64,000 nt of DNA, taken from Paenibacillus spongiae. Lineage in GTDB: Bacteria; Bacillota; Bacilli; Paenibacillales; Paenibacillaceae. The DNA lies in NCBI RefSeq assembly GCF_024734895.1, contig NZ_CP091430.1, positions 2,808,501-2,872,500 of the forward strand, given 5' to 3'. The notes below the pieces were generated by a model, which was not told where the DNA came from, did no database searches, and was given only the letters and a program-made list of their open reading frames with translations. Shown here in pieces: positions 28,110 to 36,576 of the stretch (positions within the stretch are counted from its first letter, which is position 1; every line of letters starts with the position of its first letter). The position numbers and the translations under genes are program-made.

Positions 28110-28349
28110 CTAGGATGTCCCAAACGGTTTACGTTTATTTTTGTCTTTGTCGTCGCCTTCTTCGTCATTCTCTTCTTTATTATTCTTATGCTGATGAATT
28201 TCGACTGGAGATTGCCCGGTTATATAGTCGAATGGCGTGTACCGGCTGTCTGGAATTTCTTTCATCGCGATCATTTTGGCAGCAATGATGGCAAGCAGCA
28301 GAACGATTGGCGTTGCAACGGACATTATGAGCAATAATCCGAAATCCAT
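28110..28349 (-). CDS. Small single-pass membrane protein with charged tail (possibly DUF3951)
   Basis: 79 residues from the ATG at 28349 (GAGGTGA 5 bp upstream). One hydrophobic helix at residues 3-23, then KEIPDSRYTPFDYITGQ, and a tail dominated by Lys, Glu, Asp and Asn. From memory this resembles short Bacillota proteins annotated DUF3951. Function unknown. It is probably cotranscribed with the 44-residue gene downstream. An overlapping plus-strand open frame lacks a ribosome binding site and is rejected. Confidence 0.65.
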   Translation of the reverse strand: MDFGLLLIMSVATPIVLLLAIIAAKMIAMKEIPDSRYTPFDYITGQSPVEIHQHKNNKEENDEEGDDKDKNKRKPFGTS

Positions 28350-28520
28350 CGTGTCACCTCGACATGGGAACAGGTGTCCATGCACCTTTTCCGCAAACTT
28401 TGAAAATGTTTAATACCAATTTAACATAGAGTTGTTACTTGTTGCATAGAATCGGTTAAGAAAGAGTTACGATCATGAGCTGCAATGGAACAAGTGGCGC
28501 TAAAGAAAGGAGCAATATCA

Positions 28521-28919
28521 ATGATGATGCATAATATATGGAACCCGACGCATGAAGAAATACGAGAGTGGGCTTACGAGGGAAGCAGCCTGCCGCATAC
28601 GCATTGGGCGTTAACTTTAAATGATTTCAACAATCTGCCTGTCTTGATCGAGCTGGCCGGCGACAGCAATTGTCCGAAACGTTCGTTCTTTCTTGATTGC
28701 CTCTACAAGTTTACGGAGGAAGTTATCGAGAGAGACAATATGCATGAGCTGGTTCGCCTGGAGACGACGCTCGAGAAGCTGGAGACCTATATGCAGGCCG
28801 CGAATATCGAAGCATGGATTCACGATTCGCAGAAGCTGCTGAAATCCGAAGCGTATTCGGTACCTTTCTATAAAGGGATGGACTTGTATTGGTCTGCCAA
28901 CTGGCCGTCCAACGCTTAA
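28521..28919 (+). CDS. Hypothetical protein, 132 residues
   Basis: The ATG at 28521 (AAAGGAG, 8 bp spacing) is preferred to 28485. Soluble, mixed alpha protein: NIWNPTHEEIREWAYEG at the N-terminus, a helical middle (TEEVIERDNMHELVRLE) and a terminal aromatic-rich VPFYKGMDLYWSANWP. No motif recognised. It is monocistronic with its own strong terminator. Confidence 0.75.
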   Translation: MMMHNIWNPTHEEIREWAYEGSSLPHTHWALTLNDFNNLPVLIELAGDSNCPKRSFFLDCLYKFTEEVIERDNMHELVRLETTLEKLETYMQAANIEAWIHDSQKLLKSEAYSVPFYKGMDLYWSANWPSNA

Positions 28920-28966
28920 TGGACGAGAAGGCCAGAGGCGTTCTCATAGTTTAATCTTTCGTATCG

Positions 28967-28998
28967 AACCGGTGAGCCTGAAGGCTTTCCGGTTTTTT
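28967..28998 (+). terminator. Rho-independent terminator
   Basis: AACCGG/CCGGTT with inner AGCC/GGCT stem and T6, 48 bp after the stop at 28919. Confidence 0.85.
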
Positions 28999-29156
28999 CG
29001 ATTTTTGTGGATTTGCGCTCGGCTTCCGGTAATGGAATGCAAGGCTGCTTCTCTGTGGTATAATCATCCCGAAACATGTTGTAAGGTACAAGAGTCTAAA
29101 TTCAAAATACGCTAACCGCCTTTGTCATAGATTGCGGCCTACTCGAAAAGCTGAGG

Positions 29157-29201
29157 CGCAACAGCGTCTTTATGCAGGATATCCCTCATAAAGCTGTTGT
29201 G
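29157..29201 (+). other. Long stable hairpin in the leader of the phosphodiester glycosidase gene
   Basis: CAACAGC (29159-29165) pairs with GCTGTTG (29193-29199), TTTATG with CATAAA, and the tip AGGATATCC is itself palindromic; a 3-nt bulge lies at 29166-29168. There is no T-run after it. It sits 65 bp before the GTG start. The rest of 28999-29265 shows nothing else clear. Confidence 0.5.
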
Positions 29202-29265
29202 TTCAAATCTTATGTTCAGCTTTTATAATGTGAAAAGAATTACATGATGAAAAAGGAGCTTCCTT

Positions 29266-30054
29266 GTGTCAAGTCCTGTTGTCATACATAAGCGAAATGT
29301 CATTATTGCCGTTGCGATCGCGCTGTTTGTGCTTGGCATGGTCGCTATGCTGCTGGTAAGACTGCCAGGTGAGGGGCCCGTTGGACCAACCGGCTACGGT
29401 TATCAAAGTTACGAAGCGGATAACGGCGTGAAGCTGCATGTCATCCTGACAAAGCCATCCAATGTCACGCTTACGGCTATCGCGGATAATGTGACGGAGA
29501 CTGCTCATTTCGGCATCAATGGCGGCTTCTTCTATGAGGGAGCGCTGCTGAGTATCGCGGTTGTGAACGATGTGCCGGTCAAAGGCGGCTTGAATGATTA
29601 CGGATCAGGCGGTCAGAATGCCAAGTATGCGAGAGGAACGCTTGTGTGGGACGAGGCGACGGGAAATCTCAGCGTACAGGTCGTCCAGCGGACGGAGCAA
29701 ATTATCGTAGCGGACCGCAGCCGCTTTTGGGCGCAGGGCGGAGTCAGTATGCTTCCGGGAAATCAGACGGCCTGGGAGCGTCAAGCCGCAGCGGAGATGC
29801 TCCCTGCGGCAGACGAGAAGCGCTTACGCACAGGGGCAGTATTCGACGAAACGCAAAGCTTGTATCTAATTGTCAGCGAGACGAAAGCGACGGCGGATGA
29901 ATTCCGCTCCGCCATACTGGAGATGGGCGGGAAGGACAAATGGGTCGATGGCATCTTCCTGGATGGCGACGGATCGTCACAGATGAGATGCGCCGAGGCC
30001 ATACTGCCGGGAGACCGCCGAGAGGTGTTCCAGATGATCAGGCTTCTGGAATAA
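29266..30054 (+). CDS. Phosphodiester glycosidase (NAGPA/DUF2233) family protein, membrane-anchored
   Basis: 262 residues from GTG (AAGGAG, 8 bp spacing). One N-terminal hydrophobic helix (about residues 12-32) acts as a signal anchor; the rest is extracellular. Family features: a FGINGGFF motif near 83, KYARGTL near 120, WAQGGVSML near 155 and a terminal FLDGDGSSQM near 235. NAGPA-like enzymes remove N-acetylglucosamine or other sugars from phosphodiester links; bacterial members may act on teichoic acid or exopolysaccharide. The FAD monooxygenase gene follows after 33 bp. Confidence 0.83.
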   Translation: MSSPVVIHKRNVIIAVAIALFVLGMVAMLLVRLPGEGPVGPTGYGYQSYEADNGVKLHVILTKPSNVTLTAIADNVTETAHFGINGGFFYEGALLSIAVVNDVPVKGGLNDYGSGGQNAKYARGTLVWDEATGNLSVQVVQRTEQIIVADRSRFWAQGGVSMLPGNQTAWERQAAAEMLPAADEKRLRTGAVFDETQSLYLIVSETKATADEFRSAILEMGGKDKWVDGIFLDGDGSSQMRCAEAILPGDRREVFQMIRLLE

Positions 30055-30087
30055 TGATGACGGCATCCAAGTCCGGAAAGGTGTGCG

Positions 30088-31269
30088 ATGATGATGGAAC
30101 ATACAGACAAGACAGCGATCGTGATCGGTGCCGGAATAGGCGGACTAAGTGCGGCAATCGCGCTTCAGCAGATCGGATGGCGGGTGAAAATATTCGATAA
30201 AGTATCGGAGCTTGCGGACGTCGGAGCTGGGATTGTGCTGGCCGCCAATGCCATGAAGGCGCTCGAACGCCTCGGAGCTGCCGAGCAGGTCCGCAGAAGA
30301 GGGGCGGCTGTCGGTAAAGCTGAAGTCCGCACCTGGGACGGGAAGCTTATTGTCGATCTGCCTACTGCCCGCCAAGCGGAGCGTTACGGAACGCCGGGCT
30401 ACCTGATCCACCGCGGCGAGCTGCAGAAGGTGCTTCTTCAGCAGCTGCGGCCGGAAACAGAGGTGAAGCTTGGTTACAAGCTTGTCTCTTGGGATATGAC
30501 TGGATCGCAAGTAACCGCATGCTTCGAGGACGGCAGCAAGACAGAGGGCGCGCTGCTTATCGGCGCCGATGGCGTGCGATCTGCCGTCCGCGAACGGTTG
30601 TTTGGTTCCGAACCGCTGCGTTACAGCGGATTTACCGCTCTGCGGGGAATCGCCGCCTATGACGATCCGCATTACAGCGCTGAGCTCGGCGGCGGCTTCG
30701 AAGCGTGGGGGCCGGGGAAGAGGTTCGGCTTCTCTCATCTAGGGCAAGGACGCGTTTTTTGGTTCGCGGCGATTAATTCGCCGGCTGACGCGCATGTTGC
30801 GCGGGGGCTGCGTAAGCAAGCGGCCTTGCAGCATTTTCAAGGGTGGTATAATCCCATTGAAGCGGTCATCGAAGCAACCGAGGAATCGGCCATCCTCTCC
30901 CATCCGATCTATGACCGGAAGCCGCTGAAGGCATGGAGTACCGGTTGTGTCACGCTGCTTGGCGACGCCGCCCATCCGATGCTGCCGAATCTGGGTCAGG
31001 GAGGAGCGCAAGCGATGGAGGACGCTGTCGTGCTGGCTTTCTCGCTTCAGAGCGCATCCGGCATACCGGAGGCGCTTGCCATGTATGAACGATTGCGGAT
31101 CGGCCGCACGGCCCGCATGGTCTCGCAATCGCGCAAGATGGGACGGATGGTGCAGCTGGAGAATCCGCTTGCGGTTGCAGCTCGCAACGCCCTTCTGCGG
31201 ACGATTCCGGCCGGATTCCAAGTCAAGCAGCTGGATTGGATTATGGGAGAGGATGTGTATAATAGATGA
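30088..31269 (+). CDS. FAD-dependent monooxygenase, PHBH/UbiH type
   Basis: 393 residues. Rossmann motif GAGIGGLSAA near residue 15, the RGELQ/LIGADGVRS motif near 155-165 (contacts both FAD and NAD(P)H) and GDAAHPMLPNLGQGGAQAMED near 288. These are diagnostic of group A flavin monooxygenases (salicylate hydroxylase and relatives), which hydroxylate aromatic or other rings using NAD(P)H and oxygen. It overlaps the next gene by ATGA, so they are translationally coupled. Substrate unknown. Confidence 0.9.
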   Translation: MMMEHTDKTAIVIGAGIGGLSAAIALQQIGWRVKIFDKVSELADVGAGIVLAANAMKALERLGAAEQVRRRGAAVGKAEVRTWDGKLIVDLPTARQAERYGTPGYLIHRGELQKVLLQQLRPETEVKLGYKLVSWDMTGSQVTACFEDGSKTEGALLIGADGVRSAVRERLFGSEPLRYSGFTALRGIAAYDDPHYSAELGGGFEAWGPGKRFGFSHLGQGRVFWFAAINSPADAHVARGLRKQAALQHFQGWYNPIEAVIEATEESAILSHPIYDRKPLKAWSTGCVTLLGDAAHPMLPNLGQGGAQAMEDAVVLAFSLQSASGIPEALAMYERLRIGRTARMVSQSRKMGRMVQLENPLAVAARNALLRTIPAGFQVKQLDWIMGEDVYNR

Positions 31270-31787
31270 CGTTACGTATTCGGATGGAAACGGCTGATGA
31301 TCGGGATAAGGTCAGAGCGGTGCTCGTGCAAGCTTTCGACAATCGGGAGGACGAAGCGCTTCTCGTTGAACGGATTCGCAGATCGCCGGAATTCATTCCC
31401 GAGCTGTCTATCCTGGCCGAGACAAGCTCAGGTGAAATCGCCGGACATCTCTTGATTAGCAAGGCGGTGGTCGTAGAGGGCGATCTTCGGCATCCCGTCC
31501 TGGTGCTTGCGCCCCTTGCGGTGAAGCCTGCCTGCCAGAAGAGCGGGATCGGCAGCCGGCTGATGGAAGAAGGGCTTCGAATCAGCCGTGAGCTTGGCTA
31601 TGCCGCAGTGATGCTGATCGGGCATCCGGCCTATTACCCGCGTTTCGGGTTCAAGCCGGCGCGTGCCTACGGGATCGAGCTGAAGCAGTATGAAGTGCCT
31701 GATGAAGTATTTATGGTTTGCGAGCTGAACGGATTGGAAGGGATATCCGGCGAGCTTCGGTATCCCGCCTCCTTCGACGGGATATAG
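31266..31787 (+). CDS. GNAT-family N-acetyltransferase
   Basis: 173 residues. Acetyl-CoA binding motif A: VKPACQKSGIGSRLMEEGL near residues 87-105 (short form QKSGIGSRL). Later LIGHPAYYPRFGFKPA, as in YhbS-like predicted acetyltransferases. The start overlaps the monooxygenase stop by ATGA. Substrate not predictable. Confidence 0.88.
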   Translation: MTLRIRMETADDRDKVRAVLVQAFDNREDEALLVERIRRSPEFIPELSILAETSSGEIAGHLLISKAVVVEGDLRHPVLVLAPLAVKPACQKSGIGSRLMEEGLRISRELGYAAVMLIGHPAYYPRFGFKPARAYGIELKQYEVPDEVFMVCELNGLEGISGELRYPASFDGI

Positions 31788-31848
31788 CGATCAGATCTTG
31801 CATTTTCAACGTGGATGTATGTAATAAGAAAGGATGTGTGTGTATCAC

Positions 31849-32280
31849 ATGAATAGAACGAAGACAACCGTTGCGGCGGGGGAGCAGGAGCTGAAGTCGG
31901 TCTATGCGATTCGCAGAGCCGTCTTCGTACAGGAGCAGGGGGTATCGGAGGAGGAGGAGTATGATGAGCATGAAGAATCCTCCGACCATGTGCTGGTCTA
32001 TTATGACGGGCAGCCGGTTGGGACGGGAAGACTTCGCGTGCTCGACTCCAAGGCTAAGCTGGAGCGGGTATGCATCCTGCCCGAATACCGTAAATACGGT
32101 CTTGGAAGAGAAGTGATGACGGCTCTGGAAGAGGCTGCCCGCAGCAAAGGGCTGTCCCATGCGAAGCTTCATGCCCAAACGCATGCCCGGGATTTCTATA
32201 CGAAGCTGGGGTACGAGCAGGTATCCGAAGAATTTATGGAAGCGGATATTCCGCATGTGGCCATGGTAAAACCGTTATAA
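31849..32280 (+). CDS. GNAT-family N-acetyltransferase (ElaA/YjcF-like)
   Basis: About 143 residues from ATG at 31849; a GTG at 31840 has better spacing to AAAGG (6 bp) and is an equal candidate. Pattern AIRRAVFVQEQGV near the N-terminus, GTGRLRV, LERVCILPEYRKYGLGREVM (motif A, near residue 75) and a closing HVAMVKPL. This order is typical of YjcF/ElaA-type acetyltransferases. It lies 61 bp after the previous GNAT, probably in the same transcript. Confidence 0.87.
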   Translation: MNRTKTTVAAGEQELKSVYAIRRAVFVQEQGVSEEEEYDEHEESSDHVLVYYDGQPVGTGRLRVLDSKAKLERVCILPEYRKYGLGREVMTALEEAARSKGLSHAKLHAQTHARDFYTKLGYEQVSEEFMEADIPHVAMVKPL

Positions 32281-32306
32281 ACCCGGATAAGGAGCGGAAG
32301 CAAGAG

Positions 32307-32534
32307 ATGACAGATATGCACAAGATATCGGGATCGGGAGAACGCCCTGTCCACGATTACTACCGGCATGCCGGAAAGGCGTATGCCCTTCTTCCCGGTA
32401 CGATCGACCGGCTTCGTGAGCTTAAGGAAGCCTTGGGACAAGCGGATGAAGACTTCCTGGCGATCGAGCTCAGAACGATGCTCGAACGTCTGGAAGAGAT
32501 ACGGGAACTCATGGAGGAAGGACCGCAAGGATAG
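32307..32534 (+). CDS. Small hypothetical protein, 75 residues
   Basis: Starts 26 bp after the GNAT stop; AAGGAG is 12 bp before the ATG. N-terminal HDYYRHAGKAYALLPG, then a highly charged amphipathic helix (about residues 35-70, Leu/Glu rich) that could form a coiled coil. No family recognised. Position suggests it ends the monooxygenase/GNAT transcript. Confidence 0.55.
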   Translation: MTDMHKISGSGERPVHDYYRHAGKAYALLPGTIDRLRELKEALGQADEDFLAIELRTMLERLEEIRELMEEGPQG

Positions 32535-32595
32535 TGTTTAATCATGCTGGCCTTTTGGGTGACAGCAGTAACCGCATTAGATGCTCATTAATATG

Positions 32596-32624
32596 AGAAA
32601 CTTTTAATATCATTAAATGTTTCT
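32596..32624. promoter_or_regulatory. Near-perfect 29-bp AT-rich palindrome upstream of the SleB-like gene
   Basis: AGAAACTTTTAAT, ATC, ATTAAATGTTTCT: 12 of 13 positions match in inverted orientation. It lies 82 bp before the start of the SleB-like gene, with no T-run, which fits an operator better than a terminator. Confidence 0.45.
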
Positions 32625-32705
32625 AGTAATGGATATACAAGTCTTTCCTGCGTGCTAGAATGTTCCGGACTACGAATATCAGCATAGCGGAGGGATTATC
32701 GCATC

Positions 32706-33359
32706 GTGATCAAACATTTGAGAATTCTTGTATTATGTGCTCTTGTCGTTACGATTGCGGCTGCTGCAGATCAAGGCAGAGCCGAAGCAGCTGCGCCAGC
32801 TACTTTGAAGTATGGAAGCACAAGTCCTGACGTACCGGATCTGCAGTACAGGCTGCAAATTCTCGGCTACTATAAACCGGCCATAACGAAGATCTTCGGG
32901 GTATCGACTCAAACCGCCGTCAAACAATTTCAAAAAAAGTACGGCCTGTCCGCGGACGGCATTGTCGGACCGCGTACATGGTCCGTATTGAAGAAGGTTT
33001 CCGTCAGCAAGCCTGAGCTCTCGAAGCTGGCGCGCGTCATTTATGGCGAAGCCAGAGGAGAATCGTATAAAGGACAAGTCGCCGTGGGAGCTGTCGTCAT
33101 GAACCGGGTGCAGTCTTCCAAATTTCCGAATACATTGCACGGCGTCATCTTCGAGCCTTCGGCGTTCACGGCCGTTAACGACGGGCAGTATTGGCTCATT
33201 CCTGATGCGACGGCGTTCCAAGCGGCCAAGGATGCTGTCAAAGGCTGGGATCCGACAGGGAATGCCTTGTTCTACTACAATCCAGATACGGCAACCTCGG
33301 ATTGGAGCCGATCCCGTACAGTCAGCAAGAAAATCGGCAATCATGTATTTACCTATTAA
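32706..33359 (+). CDS. SleB-like cell-wall hydrolase with peptidoglycan-binding domain
   Basis: 217 residues from GTG (GGAGGG 11 bp upstream). Signal peptide at residues 1-28 ending near AEA-A. A PG_binding_1 domain (about 38-95: YGSTSPDVPDLQYRL, FQKKYGLSADGIVGPRTW) is followed by a Hydrolase_2/SleB catalytic domain (about 103-217), with VIYGEARGE containing the expected catalytic Glu. Such enzymes are lytic transglycosylases that degrade spore cortex during germination or act in cell-wall turnover. Shorter than classical SleB (about 300) but with both domains. Two terminators follow. Confidence 0.88.
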   Translation: MIKHLRILVLCALVVTIAAAADQGRAEAAAPATLKYGSTSPDVPDLQYRLQILGYYKPAITKIFGVSTQTAVKQFQKKYGLSADGIVGPRTWSVLKKVSVSKPELSKLARVIYGEARGESYKGQVAVGAVVMNRVQSSKFPNTLHGVIFEPSAFTAVNDGQYWLIPDATAFQAAKDAVKGWDPTGNALFYYNPDTATSDWSRSRTVSKKIGNHVFTY

Positions 33360-33408
33360 GCAGTGGGCGCTCGGATCATTCGATTCGAATGCGGCACTCC
33401 ACCTGAAG

Positions 33409-33440
33409 AAATCCGCGGATACCGCGGATTTTTTCTTTTT
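33409..33440 (+). terminator. Terminator of the SleB-like gene
   Basis: AAATCCGCGG/CCGCGGATTT stem with a 2-3 nt loop and a T-rich tail. Confidence 0.85.
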
Positions 33441-33495
33441 GCAGATCAGAAAGTATACGTTCTACGCAGAGGCTGTTCTGAACTTGTACTGAGGA

Positions 33496-33540
33496 AGAAA
33501 TATACTTCGCCGCAGCGGCCGGCGAAGTATATTTCTTTTC
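33496..33540. terminator. Second long hairpin, bidirectional
   Basis: Perfect 17-bp stem (33496-33512 against 33520-33536), 7-nt loop, short T-rich flank. It stands in tandem with the terminator before it. Confidence 0.75.
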
Positions 33541-33633
33541 ACTCGAGCTGCAACCCTTTCGCCGGATTTGGCGTCATGAGAATAAATGGTTCAGTTAGTC
33601 AAATTTGCTCGTGTACGACTGAGGGGGATGAAT

Positions 33634-34848
33634 GTGCAGCTAGGTTGGAAAGCGCTTATCGTGATTAGTCTCATCGGTTTGCTCATAGGCTGCGAGACGA
33701 AGGCAGGGAATGAAGTGGGAGGATTGGAGGCTATCCCAAGCCCCGACCGCAATGAAGTGCCGAGCTTGAAGCTTTCAATCGGTTCGAAGTCGGTGCCGAA
33801 AGTTACAGGAGGCTTCGAGTGGACCGCCAAACATGGCAATACCGAGACTACGACCAAGACCGATGCCGAGCCTGTACGAAGCGGCCTAAAGAAGCTGGAT
33901 GCGGCGAAGGCTGATCCGGGAGCATTGTTGAACATCGATTTCGACTACAAACCGCAGCGGTTGAACGTTTACCGGTGGGAAGGGGAGGGCGATGTCATTC
34001 AAGTACCTGTAGAACAGGATACGGTCACGCTGCCTTCCGAAGCTGGCGTGTATATGTTCAAGCTGAAGGCGGAATGGGAGGAGGGAGATCTATCATTCGG
34101 TACGAAAATCGAGATTGTCGAGTCTTCTTCATCTTCCGGGAATGAAGTTGTATCCGGCGGCGTCATCGATATTCACGGCAATGTCGAGAATGTTGAGCTG
34201 TTGGATTCGTTCCTGGCCGGCGGGCTGGAGCGGCTGAGAATCACGCATTATACGAAAGAAGGGGATCCTATCTATCATGATTTGACCGCATCACAAGACG
34301 GGATCGAGCTTCGGTATGACACGACCGAGGATAAATTCGGTTCTCCGCAGGTGCATACCTATTCATGCGGCCGGCTTGAACGTGCCGAGTCGGATACGGC
34401 ATTAACCTACACCATGAAGAACTGTTCGGGTAAACAGAAGGATATCGAAGTGCTTCAGATTGATTATGACCTGTCGAAGCAGGACTATTTTGCCTTCGCG
34501 CTTCAATATGGCGTGGGGGAGCGGAATGTGATCGATACGATCCAGGGCAGGCTGGTGAAAGATTTGCAGAACGGAGAGGTGACGGAGGTTTCGGATTTCA
34601 AGCTGAAGCCCGATCAGATGCAGGCCATTTATAAGCAGCTCAAGCTGTCGAACTTTCTCGGCGAGAAAAAGCTCTCGACGGCTTGTAACCGCAAGCCTCA
34701 CGTCAGCTATTCGCTGCAGGTCAAAATAAACGGCGGCTCCGCCGATTTCAAGTGGTCGGAATGCGATGAGAGCAAGCATGGGAATCAGATGACGAAGATC
34801 GCCGAAGAGATCGCCGCCATGGTGGCTTCGACGGACACCTACATGTAA
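33634..34848 (+). CDS. Lipoprotein with DUF4362-like domain
   Basis: About 404 residues from the GTG at 33634, 7 bp after GAGGGG; the ATG at 33628 abuts that site. Hydrophobic signal and lipobox (LLIGC) near residue 20 predict a lipid-anchored exported protein. A beta-rich segment (about 100-165) precedes VIDIHGNVENVELLDSF, IRITHYTKEGDPI and YSCGRL (roughly 170-280 with LR for IR), a pattern I recognise as DUF4362. The C-terminal 120 residues contain two conserved Cys (TACNRKP, SECDES). Function unknown. Confidence 0.75.
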   Translation: MQLGWKALIVISLIGLLIGCETKAGNEVGGLEAIPSPDRNEVPSLKLSIGSKSVPKVTGGFEWTAKHGNTETTTKTDAEPVRSGLKKLDAAKADPGALLNIDFDYKPQRLNVYRWEGEGDVIQVPVEQDTVTLPSEAGVYMFKLKAEWEEGDLSFGTKIEIVESSSSSGNEVVSGGVIDIHGNVENVELLDSFLAGGLERLRITHYTKEGDPIYHDLTASQDGIELRYDTTEDKFGSPQVHTYSCGRLERAESDTALTYTMKNCSGKQKDIEVLQIDYDLSKQDYFAFALQYGVGERNVIDTIQGRLVKDLQNGEVTEVSDFKLKPDQMQAIYKQLKLSNFLGEKKLSTACNRKPHVSYSLQVKINGGSADFKWSECDESKHGNQMTKIAEEIAAMVASTDTYM

Positions 34849-34973
34849 TTGCCGGAAGTGAGAGGACATTATGAATAAATCGCCTTCCAATACCCCCATA
34901 AACTGGTAAAGTGAAACGAATCTTATTTACGAGACAATTCGGATTCATTATTTATCGAGAGGAGCGATGTTGA

Positions 34974-36446
34974 ATGAAGAAGTGGTTAGCCGGTTTTCTC
35001 GTAATCATGCTGCTATTATCCGGCGGTACGGCTGCGATGGCACACGGGAATTCGGGGAAGAAAGGGGATCACGGGAATAAGCATAAACACGGAGACAAGT
35101 GGAAAGACGATTGCGATGATGTCGTAAAGGGGTTGGAGCATGCGCTTAAGAAAGTGAAGAACGAGAAGGCGAAGGCTGCGATCAAGCAGAACATCGAAGC
35201 CCACAAGCTGAAATGTAAAGGCTACGAAGATGATGACGACGATGACGACCATGACGATGACGATGATGATCGTCCTGCATTAACGGATAATCAACGCGTA
35301 ACCAATGACAAGACGGCCCTTCAGATCCGATATCGTAATGGCGATTCCGCCAGCCGCGTAACGGGGCCAATCGTACTCGATACGAAAGGAAAATATGGAT
35401 CGAGCATTCAGTGGAGCTCGAATAAGCCCGAAGTCATCTCCAATAATGGTCAGAACGTCAAGCGTCCGTCCGGAACGGATGAAACGGTCGTCATGACGGC
35501 GACGATTCGCTATAAGAAAGCACAAGCGGTCAAGTCGTTCACGCTGCGGGTTGCCGCAAACGCCTCCACATTGACAGATGCCCAAAGAGTCGAGCAGGAC
35601 AAAGCCGCGCTGCAGATAGCGTTCAACGGCTCGGATTCGGCATCGAGTGTCACTCAGCCGCTCAAGGAGCTGCCGGTCAAGGGCAAGAACGGATCGACGA
35701 TAACATGGCATTCAGGGGCGCCGAACATCATTTCAACCGACGGGAAGACGGTTAACCGTCCTGCGGCAGGCACAGGCGATGCGCTTGTGGCGCTGACGGC
35801 AGTCATTCAGTATCAAACGGCAGCCGACGTCAAGATGTTTCAGCTGACCGTCAAGCCGTACATGAATGATGCAGACCGGGTGGCCGCCGACAAAGCGGCA
35901 TTGGCGATCGATTATGGCGGGAGCGATAATGCCTCGAGCGTAACCCGTCCATTCGACTCGCTGCCGGCAAAAGGAGTGAACGGCTCGGCGATTGTCTGGA
36001 CTTCGAGCGATCCGGCCGTCATCTCGCATGACGGCAAGACGGTGCGCCGTCCTGTGAATGGCGCCGGCGATATCGGCGTCGTCCTTACGGCTGCCATACA
36101 TGCAGGGAGCATAACGGATTACAAGATTTTCGTTGTCACGGTGAAACAGGAATTTACGACTGCAGAGAAGATTGCAGCCGATAAGGCGGAGCTTGCCATT
36201 GTTTTCGCCGATAAGGATTCCGCGGTCAGCGTTACGAAGCCGATCGGTTTGCCGCCGAAGGGGTATTATGGAAGTACGATCGCGTGGTATTCAAGCAATC
36301 CGTCCATCATGTCCAATACCGGATCGGTTTTGAATCGTCCGGCTAAAGGTCAAGGGGATGCGACCGTTACGATGACGGCTGTGATCAGCAATAACGGGAT
36401 GACGGATTTGAAGTCTTTCGTAATCAAAATCAAACAAATGTCCTAA
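34974..36446 (+). CDS. Secreted protein with Asp-rich linker and four atrophied Ig-like repeats
   Basis: 490 residues. Signal peptide (1-23, cleavage near AMA). Then a His/Lys-rich stretch, a helical segment with two Cys (about 45-80), and an almost pure Asp linker (about 85-101) likely to bind calcium. Four tandem repeats of about 85-90 residues follow, each with the pattern DK-AL-I-Y/F-DSAS-VT, GS-I-W-SS and RP-GD-TA-I, matching the atrophied bacterial Ig domain (aBig_2). No catalytic domain. Probable surface or matrix protein; cell-wall anchor not seen. Confidence 0.85.
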   Translation: MKKWLAGFLVIMLLLSGGTAAMAHGNSGKKGDHGNKHKHGDKWKDDCDDVVKGLEHALKKVKNEKAKAAIKQNIEAHKLKCKGYEDDDDDDDHDDDDDDRPALTDNQRVTNDKTALQIRYRNGDSASRVTGPIVLDTKGKYGSSIQWSSNKPEVISNNGQNVKRPSGTDETVVMTATIRYKKAQAVKSFTLRVAANASTLTDAQRVEQDKAALQIAFNGSDSASSVTQPLKELPVKGKNGSTITWHSGAPNIISTDGKTVNRPAAGTGDALVALTAVIQYQTAADVKMFQLTVKPYMNDADRVAADKAALAIDYGGSDNASSVTRPFDSLPAKGVNGSAIVWTSSDPAVISHDGKTVRRPVNGAGDIGVVLTAAIHAGSITDYKIFVVTVKQEFTTAEKIAADKAELAIVFADKDSAVSVTKPIGLPPKGYYGSTIAWYSSNPSIMSNTGSVLNRPAKGQGDATVTMTAVISNNGMTDLKSFVIKIKQMS

Positions 36447-36463
36447 TAAAAGAAATGAGCATT

Positions 36464-36493
36464 GGAGCCCGGGCTACCCTGGCTCCTTTTTTT
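36464..36493 (+). terminator. Rho-independent terminator of the Ig-repeat gene
   Basis: GGAGCC/GGCTCC with inner GGG/CCC and a run of nine T. Confidence 0.9.
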
Positions 36494-36531
36494 GTGCAAT
36501 GTAATGGTGCAGTTCACGGTTTGCAATCCGG

Positions 36532-36572
36532 AGTTCACAGTTCACAGTTCACAGTTCACAGTTCATAGTTCG
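36532..36572. repeat. 7-bp tandem repeat (AGTTCAC), five to six units
   Basis: Four exact AGTTCAC heptamers from 36532, then AGTTCAT and AGTTCG; one more isolated copy lies at about 36511. The array abuts the 3' end of the minus-strand AraC gene (stop at 36577). Confidence 0.9.
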
Positions 36573-36576
36573 AAGA

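Noticed and set aside
27894-28337. Plus-strand hydrophobic open frame
   Set aside because: Antisense to the two small minus-strand genes, which have ribosome sites and a terminator.
33363-33668. 101-residue open frame
   Set aside because: Spans two terminator hairpins and overlaps the lipoprotein start; no ribosome site.
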